Both the position numbers and the translations under genes were made by a program. The notes under the pieces are model-generated. The model saw only the letters and a program-made list of their open reading frames with translations. It was not told the DNA's origin and did no database searches. A stretch of DNA of 5,430 nt from Chloroflexota bacterium (GTDB taxonomy: Bacteria > Chloroflexota > Anaerolineae > Anaerolineales > Villigracilaceae), in assembly GCA_016191895.1 (NCBI GenBank), contig JACPVD010000122.1, positions 1 through 5,430 on the forward strand. The letters run 5' to 3'. Positions 1-5,430 of this stretch are shown here, piece after piece; position 1 is the first letter of the stretch; each line of letters begins with the position of its first letter.

Positions 1-2
1 AT

Positions 3-1094
3 GCCGCCATCGGCGACATGCAAAGAAAATATTTCGGCGTGCAGTTTCACCCCGAAGTGAATCACACCCCAAATGGAATTCAACTCCTCAAGCACTTCGC
101 CATCGATATTTGCGGAGTCAAAGCGGAATGGACTCCCGAATCCATCATCGATGAAAGCGTGAAGCGAATCCGCGCGCAGGTTGGGAATGAACGGGTGCTG
201 GCGGCTGTCTCCGGCGGAGTCGATTCGACGGTGGCCGCGGCGCTGGTGCATAAGGCCATCGGCGATCAACTCGTGTGTGTGTTTGTCGATACAGGCCTGC
301 TCCGCGCAAATGAGGGAGAACAGGTCTCTGCGGCACTGCATGACGGTTTGGGCGTAGAGTTGATCACCGTCGAAGCCAGCGCGGATTTTCTCGGTGCGCT
401 TGCAGGGGTGACGGATCCCGAACAAAAGAGAAAGATCGTCGGCGAGAAGTTCATTCGCATTTTTGAAAAGCAGGCGAGACAGGTGGGACAGCCGAAGTTT
501 TTGGTGCAAGGGACGATCTATCCCGATGTGGTGGAATCGTCCGCGCCGGATAGGAATAAGGCCGATAAAATCAAAACGCATCATAACGTCGGCGGGCTTC
601 CCGAGGATATGGAATTCGAACTCGTCGAACCGTTGCGTTATCTGTTCAAGGACGAGGTGCGGCTGGTGGGCGAAACGCTTGGGCTGAGTCAAAGCCTGGT
701 TTGGCGGCAGCCGTTTCCGGGTCCGGGGTTGACCGTGCGCTGTCTCGGGGAGTGTACGCCGGAGCGTGTATCCCGTTTGCGGGCGGCGGATAAAATCCTT
801 TTGGAGGAATTATCCAAAGAAGGTTTTTTGGGGAAAGGCGCAAAGACTTCGCAGGCATTTATGGTGTTACTGCCCGTAAAATCGGTGGGGGTGATGGGCG
901 ATTACCGCACGTATCAGGAGGCCGCCGCCATCCGCGCCGTAGTGACCGACGACTTTATGACCGCCGATTGGGCGCGCCTGCCGTATGACCTGTTGGCGAA
1001 AGTGGCGAGCCGCGTGGTGAACGAGGTGGAAGGAATCAACCGCGTGGTGTATGATGTAACCAGCAAACCTCCCGCGACGATTGAATGGGAATGA
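3..1094 (+). CDS. guaA: GMP synthase (glutamine-hydrolysing), 5'-truncated by the window edge
   Basis: GuaA converts XMP, ATP and glutamine to GMP in the cytoplasm, the last step of de novo guanine nucleotide synthesis. The reading frame is open from base 3, before the first internal ATG at 18, so the true start lies upstream; 363 residues are present of a usual 510-525. The visible part begins at the end of the class I glutamine amidotransferase domain, where GVQFHPEV carries the catalytic His (48-50) and Glu (54-56); the nucleophile Cys lies outside the window. The ATP pyrophosphatase domain follows with its PP-loop SGGVDS (210-227), then FVDTGLLR. The C-terminal dimerisation domain contains FPGPGLTVR (from 714) and ends in the family-typical KPPATIEWE. 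There are no frameshifts or missing motifs. The next gene starts 61 bp downstream on the same strand; read-through is possible, but the functions are not obviously linked. Identification is secure. Confidence 0.97.
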   Translation, partial: AAIGDMQRKYFGVQFHPEVNHTPNGIQLLKHFAIDICGVKAEWTPESIIDESVKRIRAQVGNERVLAAVSGGVDSTVAAALVHKAIGDQLVCVFVDTGLLRANEGEQVSAALHDGLGVELITVEASADFLGALAGVTDPEQKRKIVGEKFIRIFEKQARQVGQPKFLVQGTIYPDVVESSAPDRNKADKIKTHHNVGGLPEDMEFELVEPLRYLFKDEVRLVGETLGLSQSLVWRQPFPGPGLTVRCLGECTPERVSRLRAADKILLEELSKEGFLGKGAKTSQAFMVLLPVKSVGVMGDYRTYQEAAAIRAVVTDDFMTADWARLPYDLLAKVASRVVNEVEGINRVVYDVTSKPPATIEWE

Positions 1095-1144
1095 TGATTT
1101 TTCCGAGCCGCCGAATCGTTGAATCGCTGACTTACAGAATCATC

Positions 1145-1150
1145 AAGGAG
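1145..1150 (+). promoter_or_regulatory. Ribosome binding site of the 1156 membrane-protein gene
   Basis: AAGGAG lies 5 bases before the ATG at 1156. It is a near-perfect Shine-Dalgarno and the strongest in the window. It fixes the start of the membrane protein and argues against the overlapping frames that begin at 1172 and 1194. Confidence 0.85.
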
Positions 1151-1155
1151 AAACC

Positions 1156-2094
1156 ATGAACGATTTCAATTTTGGCGAAGTTCTTAACCGCGCATGGCAG
1201 ATTATCTGGAAGCACAAGATACTTTGGATTTTTGGCATCCTTGCCAGTTGCGCGCGTGGAAACGGGGGGAGCGGGGGAAACGGGGGGACAAACTACCAAA
1301 CCACCGGTTCCGACAACCCTTCCATTCCTGGCGATTCGGTCGTTCAGGGTTTTCAACAGGTGGGGCAATATATCGAAGATAACCCCTGGGTGATCTTCGC
1401 CTTTATTTTTGCAAACCGCCTCCTTTTCATTGCTTTCTACGCGGCCGGAATGATGGGCAGGATCGGCCTGATCAAAGGGGTGTATAAATCGGAAAATGGC
1501 GCGCAGGAACTTTCCTTTGGCGAGATATGGTCCGAGAGCCTGCCGTATTTCTGGCGGGTTTTTGGCATGAATTTCCTTCTCGGGCTCGTCGTTGCGTTGC
1601 TCGTCATCCCGCCTGTGATCATAGGTTTGGTCACTGCCGGGTTGGGTTTCCTGTGCTTCCTGCCCATCCTGTGCATATTGATTCCATTAAGTTGGATACT
1701 GACCATTGTTACCGAGCAGGCCCAGCCCGCCATCGTGCTGGAAGACCTCGGCATCATGGACGGCCTGAAGCGCGGATGGGAGATCGTCAAAGCGAATGTG
1801 GTGGCTATGATCGTCATGAGCCTTATCCTCGGCATTGGAAGCGCGATTGTCGGAGTCGTCATTGCATTGCCCATTATCCTTGCAGTTATCCCGCTTGTGA
1901 TCGGAATGGGATCGTTGCGCGAATCGCTGACGCCCATGTATATTGCGCTGGCCTGCTGTGCTTTGTACATGCCTGTGCTTATCCTCTTCAATGGGATCAT
2001 CACAGCATATGTCCAATCTGCATGGGCATTAACCTTCATGCGCCTTTCCAAACCCAAAGAGAATGCTCCCGTTTTCGTCGAGGCAAATGCGTAA
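1156..2094 (+). CDS. Polytopic membrane protein of unknown function with a glycine-rich loop
   Basis: This 312-residue protein has no signal peptide or recognisable catalytic motif. Hydrophobic segments, by eye, lie at about 21-33 (short), 77-98, 137-160, 163-186, 213-250 (probably two) and 261-283, giving roughly six or seven membrane spans. A short amphipathic N-terminus (FNFGEVLNRAWQIIWKHK) precedes the first span. A Gly/Asn/Ser-rich stretch (36-44) and a polar, Pro-containing loop follow it. A middle segment, EDLGIMDGLKRGWEIVKAN (196-214), resembles the amphipathic connector seen in glycerophosphodiester-phosphodiesterase membrane-domain-like and DUF975-like proteins; this is a loose similarity from memory, not a family assignment. 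The start is set by AAGGAG at 1145-1150. The 3' end overlaps the next gene by 8 bases, so the two are co-translated and the protein may be a membrane partner of the VWA/FHA protein. The CDS is secure; the function is unknown. Confidence 0.88.
   Translation: MNDFNFGEVLNRAWQIIWKHKILWIFGILASCARGNGGSGGNGGTNYQTTGSDNPSIPGDSVVQGFQQVGQYIEDNPWVIFAFIFANRLLFIAFYAAGMMGRIGLIKGVYKSENGAQELSFGEIWSESLPYFWRVFGMNFLLGLVVALLVIPPVIIGLVTAGLGFLCFLPILCILIPLSWILTIVTEQAQPAIVLEDLGIMDGLKRGWEIVKANVVAMIVMSLILGIGSAIVGVVIALPIILAVIPLVIGMGSLRESLTPMYIALACCALYMPVLILFNGIITAYVQSAWALTFMRLSKPKENAPVFVEANA
1261..1287 (+). repeat. Three-unit 9-bp imperfect tandem repeat with long G runs
   Basis: Three consecutive 9-base units (AACGGGGGG, AGCGGGGGA, AACGGGGGG) encode NGG-SGG-NGG in the loop after the first membrane helix of the 1156 gene. 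They hold G runs of 6, 5 and 6 on the coding strand (1264-1269, 1273-1277, 1282-1287). The 9-base period keeps the reading frame when units are gained or lost, whereas slippage within one G run would break it. Confidence 0.85.
2080..2083 (+). promoter_or_regulatory. Weak internal ribosome binding site for the VWA/FHA gene
   Basis: GAGG lies 3 bases before the ATG at 2087, inside the end of the upstream gene. The spacing is short, so initiation probably relies on ribosomes finishing the upstream gene, whose stop codon at 2092-2094 lies only a few bases past this start. The alternative ATG at 2063 has only a purine-rich AAAGAGA directly before it. Confidence 0.45.
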
Positions 2095-4012
2095 ACCGTT
2101 TCTTGTTTTTCTCAGCCTGATTCTTTTGTTTGGCGTTGCGCCATCTGTCGGTGCGCAGGGGTCAAACCTTGCCTTTGCGGAACTCTACCCTGCGGACTCT
2201 TCCTCCTTCCCGGCCGTTTCCGCGTTTTTGGATGTATTCGACTCGAACGGCATTTTCGCATCCGGACTTAAGCCGGGGGCTGTTTCTGTTATCGAAGACG
2301 GTTTGCCCCTCCCCATCGACTCGCTGACGGAAGTGGCGGTGCCTCTTCAATTGGTGGTTGCGGTTAATCAAGGCCCCGAACTCGATACCCGCGACCCGGC
2401 TACGAATACATCCCGTTTTCAACGCCTTTCACAGGTGCTGATTCAATGGGCGCAGAGTCGTCCGACTGACCTGCCCGACGATTACAGCCTAGTCAGCCAG
2501 GCGGGGCCGGTCATCAACCATGCCAACGCAAAAGACTTTATTGTCGGGCTGGAAACCTTTCAGCCTGATTTTCGCGCGGCCACGCCCAATTTGCAATCGC
2601 TTGCCACCGCCATCGACACCGTCAGCGCGCAGACATCGCGTTACGGGGTAAAACGCGCCATCCTGTTCATCACCCCGCACTCCAACGATTTCAAACTTGC
2701 CTCGACACTGGAACAATACATTCAACGCGCCGTCGAAAACCATATTCGCGTGTTTGTCTGGTATGTAGATTTCGAGTCTGCGTTCAATACCACGAGCGCG
2801 GGCGCCTTCAACAATCTCGCCACGCAAACCGGCGGGAGCATGTTCAAGTATTCCGGCATCGAGCGCTTCCCCGACCCTGAGACATATTTTTCCGCGCTGC
2901 GCCGGGTGTATGCGCTGACGTATTCCTCGCGCCTGACGACGGCGGGAGAACATTCGCTTGCAGTGAAGGTCACGTTCCCGGCCGGCGCGGGAGCATTGGA
3001 TTCAGCCGCGCAAACATTCAACGTGGATATCCAGCCGCCCAACCCGTTCCCCATTACTTCATCCCTGCTAATTACGCGGCGCGCCCCGGAAGACGATCCC
3101 TTCAACACGGAAATTCTTCTGCCGGCAACACAGGAGATCGAGATCATCGTCGAATTCCCGGATGGGCATCCGCGCCCGTTGACGCGCACCACACTCTATG
3201 TAGACGGCCTGATCATGGACGAGAACACCACAGAACCGTTCAATCTTTTCACGTGGGATCTGAGCGCGTATTCCTCCAGCAGCGAACACCAGATCGTTGT
3301 AGAGGCGGTCGATTCGCTGGGATTGAGCAAACTTAGCATGGCGGCCCCGGTGATGGTGACGGTGATCCAGCCGCCAAAGGGGCTTCCCGCCTTCCTCGCC
3401 AAGTATCGCACAGCGATCACCTTTGGCTCGATCATCTTTGCCGGGCTTGTGCTTTTCCTGATTCTCATCAGCGGACGGTTGCGCATGCCGTCGATCCGCG
3501 CGGCGCAGGAGGCCAAACTTGCAGAAGCCGATCCGTTGACACAACCCATTAAAGCGGTGGCGGCTCCGATTGCCGCGCCAGCGGAAAAAAATAAAAGGGC
3601 AAAAAAACCTTCAAAGAAAGCCGCGGCTGGCCCAACGTTAATAAAAGAGGCGGCGGCGTCCTTCATCCGAATCAACGCGGATGGAATGCCGGCGGCTGTG
3701 GCGCCGATCCCGTTGATCGAAAAGGAGATTCTCTTCGGCACAGACCCGGTGCAATGCACGAACATCATCGATGATCCGTCCATCTCCGCGCTTCATGCAA
3801 GGCTGAGGCAGATGGACGATGACGGCTGGCTGCTGCTGGATAATAATTCGATTGCGGGTACGTGGGTGAATTATGAGTCCATCCCGCGCGATGGGGTTCG
3901 GCTGGCGCATGGGGATATGGTAAACTTTGGGCAATTGTGTTATCGATTTACGCTCAGGGCGCCGTCTGCGACTTCCAAACCTAAAATCTCATTTCAAACT
4001 GCTGAAGAATGA
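2087..4012 (+). CDS. Membrane-anchored VWA-like / Ig-like / FHA domain protein
   Basis: This 641-residue protein was started at 2087 rather than 2063. From 2087 it opens with a textbook signal peptide: MRK, a hydrophobic core from about 4 to 18, then a likely cut after VGA or VGAQ near 23-24. The order is: VWA-like domain about 86-285 (beta strand LQLVVAV, NLQSLATAID, KRAILFIT, HIRVFVWYVD); Ig-like beta-sandwich about 325-428 (LYVDGL, FTWDLS, HQIVVEAVDSLG); one membrane helix about 443-463; Lys/Ala/Pro-rich linker about 468-520; FHA domain about 540-625 (ILFGTDP, SISALHARL, GTWVN). The VWA and Ig parts should face outside the cytoplasm and the FHA part inside. Two features are odd. The VWA strand has VAVNQGP where a DxSxS metal site is expected. 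The FHA has Thr552 and Ala590 where Arg and Asn normally contact phosphothreonine, while Ser567 and His570 are kept. It overlaps the upstream gene by 8 bases and the PP2C gene by 4. A role in transmembrane signalling or as a scaffold is inferred. Confidence 0.9.
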   Translation: MRKPFLVFLSLILLFGVAPSVGAQGSNLAFAELYPADSSSFPAVSAFLDVFDSNGIFASGLKPGAVSVIEDGLPLPIDSLTEVAVPLQLVVAVNQGPELDTRDPATNTSRFQRLSQVLIQWAQSRPTDLPDDYSLVSQAGPVINHANAKDFIVGLETFQPDFRAATPNLQSLATAIDTVSAQTSRYGVKRAILFITPHSNDFKLASTLEQYIQRAVENHIRVFVWYVDFESAFNTTSAGAFNNLATQTGGSMFKYSGIERFPDPETYFSALRRVYALTYSSRLTTAGEHSLAVKVTFPAGAGALDSAAQTFNVDIQPPNPFPITSSLLITRRAPEDDPFNTEILLPATQEIEIIVEFPDGHPRPLTRTTLYVDGLIMDENTTEPFNLFTWDLSAYSSSSEHQIVVEAVDSLGLSKLSMAAPVMVTVIQPPKGLPAFLAKYRTAITFGSIIFAGLVLFLILISGRLRMPSIRAAQEAKLAEADPLTQPIKAVAAPIAAPAEKNKRAKKPSKKAAAGPTLIKEAAASFIRINADGMPAAVAPIPLIEKEILFGTDPVQCTNIIDDPSISALHARLRQMDDDGWLLLDNNSIAGTWVNYESIPRDGVRLAHGDMVNFGQLCYRFTLRAPSATSKPKISFQTAEE

Positions 4013-4884
4013 TTCGTTCTTCCCTCCCGCATTTGCATGTTGCCGCGCTCAGTCATGCTGGAATGTCCGGCAAGAATAATGAGGATCGTTATGCGATCTC
4101 ATCATTCCAACTTGGCAGGGACGATGCGCGCCCGGCTTTGTTTGCCGTAGTCGCGGATGGTATCGGTGGGCATCGAGCCGGGGAGGTGGCCGCGGAACTG
4201 GCCGTTAACTACATCATGGCGGAAGTGGCGGAAAGCAACGGAAAGCGGCCCTCGCAAATTCTCGAGAGCGCGATTCAAAACGCAAGCCAATCCATTGCTT
4301 CCCATTCCGCCGGCCGTGATGACCAAGACGGCATGGGCGCGACCTGCGCCTGCGTGTGGGTGATCGATAACAAACTGCACACCGCGTATGTTGGAGATTC
4401 CCGCATTTATCTCCTGCGCGAAAAACAAATTCAACGTCTTACCATCGATCATACCTGGGTGCAGGAAGCGTTCGAAAAGGGGATTATCACCGCCGAGCAG
4501 ATGCACAACCATCCACACCAGCATGTGATTCGCCGTTATTTGGGCGGAATCAAACTGCCCGAAGTGGATTTTCGCATGCGCATCGACGACGCGGAGAGCA
4601 ATGAAGAGTCAGAACGCAACCAGGGGTTTGCGCTTGCGCCCGGCGATACCATTCTCATTTGCAGCGACGGCCTGACCGATCTCGTGTGGGACGAGGAGAT
4701 TTTGAAAATCATCCGTTCGAAACGGGATTTGAAACTGGCGGCAGAGGGGCTTGTGAACATGGCGAACGAGCGCGGCGGGCACGATAACATTACCGTCGTG
4801 ATCATGTCGATGCCGAATTTGGAGGAAATTCCCGACCGTAAAAAGAAGGCCGGTATCATCGGCTGGTTGTTTGGAGATGAATAA
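4009..4884 (+). CDS. PP2C-family serine/threonine protein phosphatase
   Basis: This 291-residue soluble protein should be a metal-dependent (Mn/Mg) phosphatase that removes phosphate from Ser/Thr residues in the cytoplasm, like bacterial PrpC/Stp. All core motifs are present in order: GKNNEDRY with Asp26, VADGIGGH with Asp50, GATCACVWV (109-117), YVGDSRIYLL with Asp130, HTWVQEAFEKGIIT (148-161, flap region), ICSDGLTDLV with Asp220, and GGHDNITVV with Asp259. The expected metal ligands are intact, so it should be active. It is longer than the usual 240-250 residues, with an acidic insert (about 193-203, DDAESNEESER) and a C-terminal tail with three lysines followed by a short hydrophobic stretch (AGIIGWLFGDE). 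Its ATG overlaps the stop of the VWA/FHA gene as ATGA (4009-4012), so the two are probably translationally coupled; GAAG just upstream is a poor, closely placed ribosome site. The matching kinase is not in the window. Confidence 0.95.
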   Translation: MIRSSLPHLHVAALSHAGMSGKNNEDRYAISSFQLGRDDARPALFAVVADGIGGHRAGEVAAELAVNYIMAEVAESNGKRPSQILESAIQNASQSIASHSAGRDDQDGMGATCACVWVIDNKLHTAYVGDSRIYLLREKQIQRLTIDHTWVQEAFEKGIITAEQMHNHPHQHVIRRYLGGIKLPEVDFRMRIDDAESNEESERNQGFALAPGDTILICSDGLTDLVWDEEILKIIRSKRDLKLAAEGLVNMANERGGHDNITVVIMSMPNLEEIPDRKKKAGIIGWLFGDE

Positions 4885-4917
4885 AGCCCCGGCAGTGACT
4901 GGGTCTTTATTATTTTG
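4880..4917 (+). terminator. Imperfect hairpin with T-rich 3' side, probable (bidirectional) terminator
   Basis: AATAAAGCCC (4880-4889) can pair with GGGTCTTTATT (4901-4911), leaving one T bulged. The inner CAG-TGA-CTG (4893-4901) offers an alternative tip. The right arm runs into TCTTTATTATTTT. It straddles the stop codon of the PP2C gene and sits between two converging genes. The symmetric AATAAAG/CTTTATT arms give a T-rich downstream side on either strand. The T tract is interrupted by A, so its strength is uncertain. Confidence 0.6.
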
Positions 4918-5006
4918 ATGCCTTGCTGAATTTCGTTAGTTCAAAGAGAAAGGGGAAGCGCGCTCAAAACACCCCACACCCCAATTTATTGAGATGCTTG
5001 AGTTAT
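4885..5006. other. Convergent intergenic region
   Basis: These 122 bases separate the stop codons of the PP2C and plsY-like genes. Beyond the hairpin at its left end, there is only a C-rich direct repeat, ACACCCC twice at 4969-4982, and a weak 5-bp inverted pair (CTCAA at 4962-4966, TTGAG at 4988-4992). I see no credible gene or promoter here. Confidence 0.6.
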
Positions 5007-5429
5007 CTATGGCCCTTTCTTCTCGCGGTCGAGCCAGAGTTCGCGGTAGTTGCGATTCCAGTCGATGAGGAATCGGATCGCGATCACGATTCCCGCCGCA
5101 AGCGCCGCCCATAGCGATATATCCCGAATGTTGAACAGCCATACGACGGGCGCGGCGAGGACGCCGGTAAATACGCTTGCCCGCGCCGAGTGACGGATCG
5201 TCAGCACAAGCAGGAGCAAGAGGCCGAAGCAGATCAAAAAGGTCAGCGGGTTGATGGCGAGAAACGCGCCGCCTGTGGTTGCCAGCCCCATGCCCCCGCG
5301 AAATTGGGCGAAGACCGGCCAGCAATGTCCCGTTACCGCAAATGCAACGGTCAATACGATAATGAGGTTCTGCCCGGTTTGCACGGCCAGCCAGGTTGGG
5401 ATAAATCCCTTGGCGACGTCCAGTAGAAA
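5007..5429 (-). CDS. plsY: Divergent PlsY-like acyl-phosphate:glycerol-3-phosphate acyltransferase, 5'-truncated by the window edge
   Basis: PlsY is a small inner-membrane enzyme that transfers an acyl group from acyl-phosphate to glycerol-3-phosphate, the first acylation of phospholipid synthesis. The frame is open through the right edge: upstream of the GTG at 5384 it reads LLDVAKGFIPTWLAV, matching the family's D-x-x-KG segment, so GTG is an internal Val and the real start lies outside. About 140 of a usual 190-215 residues are visible, including GHCWPVFAQFRGGMGLATTGG (motif 2), several hydrophobic helices, and a C-terminal NYRELWLDREKK (motif 3 region). Motif 1 (Ser/Arg) would be upstream and cannot be judged. 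Three usually conserved positions differ: the Lys of GGKG is Met (5289-5291), the motif 3 His is Trp (5058-5060), and the Arg three residues after the motif 3 Asn is Glu (5040-5042); Asn and the later Glu are kept. It is therefore PlsY family with fair certainty, but perhaps a paralogue with altered activity. Confidence 0.82.
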   Translation of the reverse strand, partial: FLLDVAKGFIPTWLAVQTGQNLIIVLTVAFAVTGHCWPVFAQFRGGMGLATTGGAFLAINPLTFLICFGLLLLLVLTIRHSARASVFTGVLAAPVVWLFNIRDISLWAALAAGIVIAIRFLIDWNRNYRELWLDREKKGP

Positions 5430-5430
5430 G

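Noticed and set aside
1..60. ATG at base 1 opening a short frame that ends at TGA 58-60
   Set aside because: The frame beginning at base 3 encodes the conserved GuaA segment GVQFHPEV over the same bases; the base-1 ATG is coincidental.
1095..1155. Possible promoter in the gap (TTGAAT at 1119-1124; GAATCG repeated at 1113-1126)
   Set aside because: No -10 box at 16-18 bases spacing; such a box would fall on the ribosome binding site. The gap may simply be an operon spacer.
1437..2057. 206-codon antisense open frame under the membrane-protein gene
   Set aside because: It is a shadow of the hydrophobic coding strand: Met/Arg/Pro-rich, without a ribosome site or recognisable motif.
1527..2120. 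197-codon frame overlapping the membrane-protein gene on the same strand
   Set aside because: The translation is Arg/His/Cys-rich and lacks domain signals; the 1156 frame has the ribosome site and coherent membrane helices.
3196..3783. 195-codon antisense open frame under the VWA/FHA gene, with Ala-rich hydrophobic stretches
   Set aside because: It mirrors the Ala/Lys-rich linker and membrane helix of the sense protein; no independent start signal was seen.
4969..4982. Direct repeat ACACCCC-ACACCCC in the convergent gap as a possible regulatory site
   Set aside because: Only two short units, lying between two 3' ends with no promoter to regulate.
4936..5325. 129-codon minus-strand open frame overlapping the plsY-like gene, and plus-strand frames at 4923-5114 and 5190-5426
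   Set aside because: The minus frame at 5007-5429 carries clear PlsY motifs; the others are out-of-frame shadows with no family signal.
1..5430. CRISPR array, tRNA/rRNA gene, insertion sequence or attachment site
   Set aside because: No spaced repeats, no cloverleaf or rRNA-like stretch, no transposase or terminal inverted repeats were seen on either strand.

Overview
The window reads as a piece of bacterial chromosome with mid-range GC content. The most likely source is the Chloroflexota (Anaerolineae-like). This rests on my recollection that polytopic membrane proteins with a glycine-rich insert just after the first membrane helix, and VWA/FHA/PP2C signalling genes, are common in that group. 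It is an inference that no database search has tested. There are five protein-coding genes, two of them cut by the window edges. I see no RNA genes, insertion sequences, CRISPR arrays or long repeats.

Layout: (1) 3-1094 (+) is the 3' two thirds of guaA, GMP synthase, with its PP-loop ATP pyrophosphatase and dimerisation domains intact. (2) After a 61-bp gap with a good Shine-Dalgarno, 1156-2094 (+) encodes a 312-residue polytopic membrane protein of unknown function. (3) 2087-4012 (+) encodes a 641-residue single-pass protein with a signal peptide, a degenerate von Willebrand A-like domain, an Ig-like beta domain, one membrane helix, a Lys/Ala-rich linker and a C-terminal FHA domain. (4) 4009-4884 (+) encodes a complete PP2C-family Ser/Thr protein phosphatase. 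(5) After an imperfect hairpin likely to act as a terminator, 5007-5429 (-) is the 3' part of a convergent, divergent plsY-like glycerol-3-phosphate acyltransferase gene that runs off the right edge.

Genes 2, 3 and 4 overlap by 8 and 4 bases, so they are almost certainly translated from one mRNA and may be translationally coupled. Together they look like a membrane signalling module: an envelope-exposed VWA/Ig part, a cytoplasmic FHA part, a cytoplasmic phosphatase that reverses Ser/Thr phosphorylation, and a multi-pass membrane partner. No kinase lies inside the window. The FHA domain lacks the arginine and asparagine that usually contact phosphothreonine, and the VWA domain lacks the usual metal-site motif. 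The module may therefore work by protein-protein contact rather than by classical phosphopeptide or metal-dependent binding. The other notable point is the PlsY-like protein, which departs from the family at several normally conserved motif positions.
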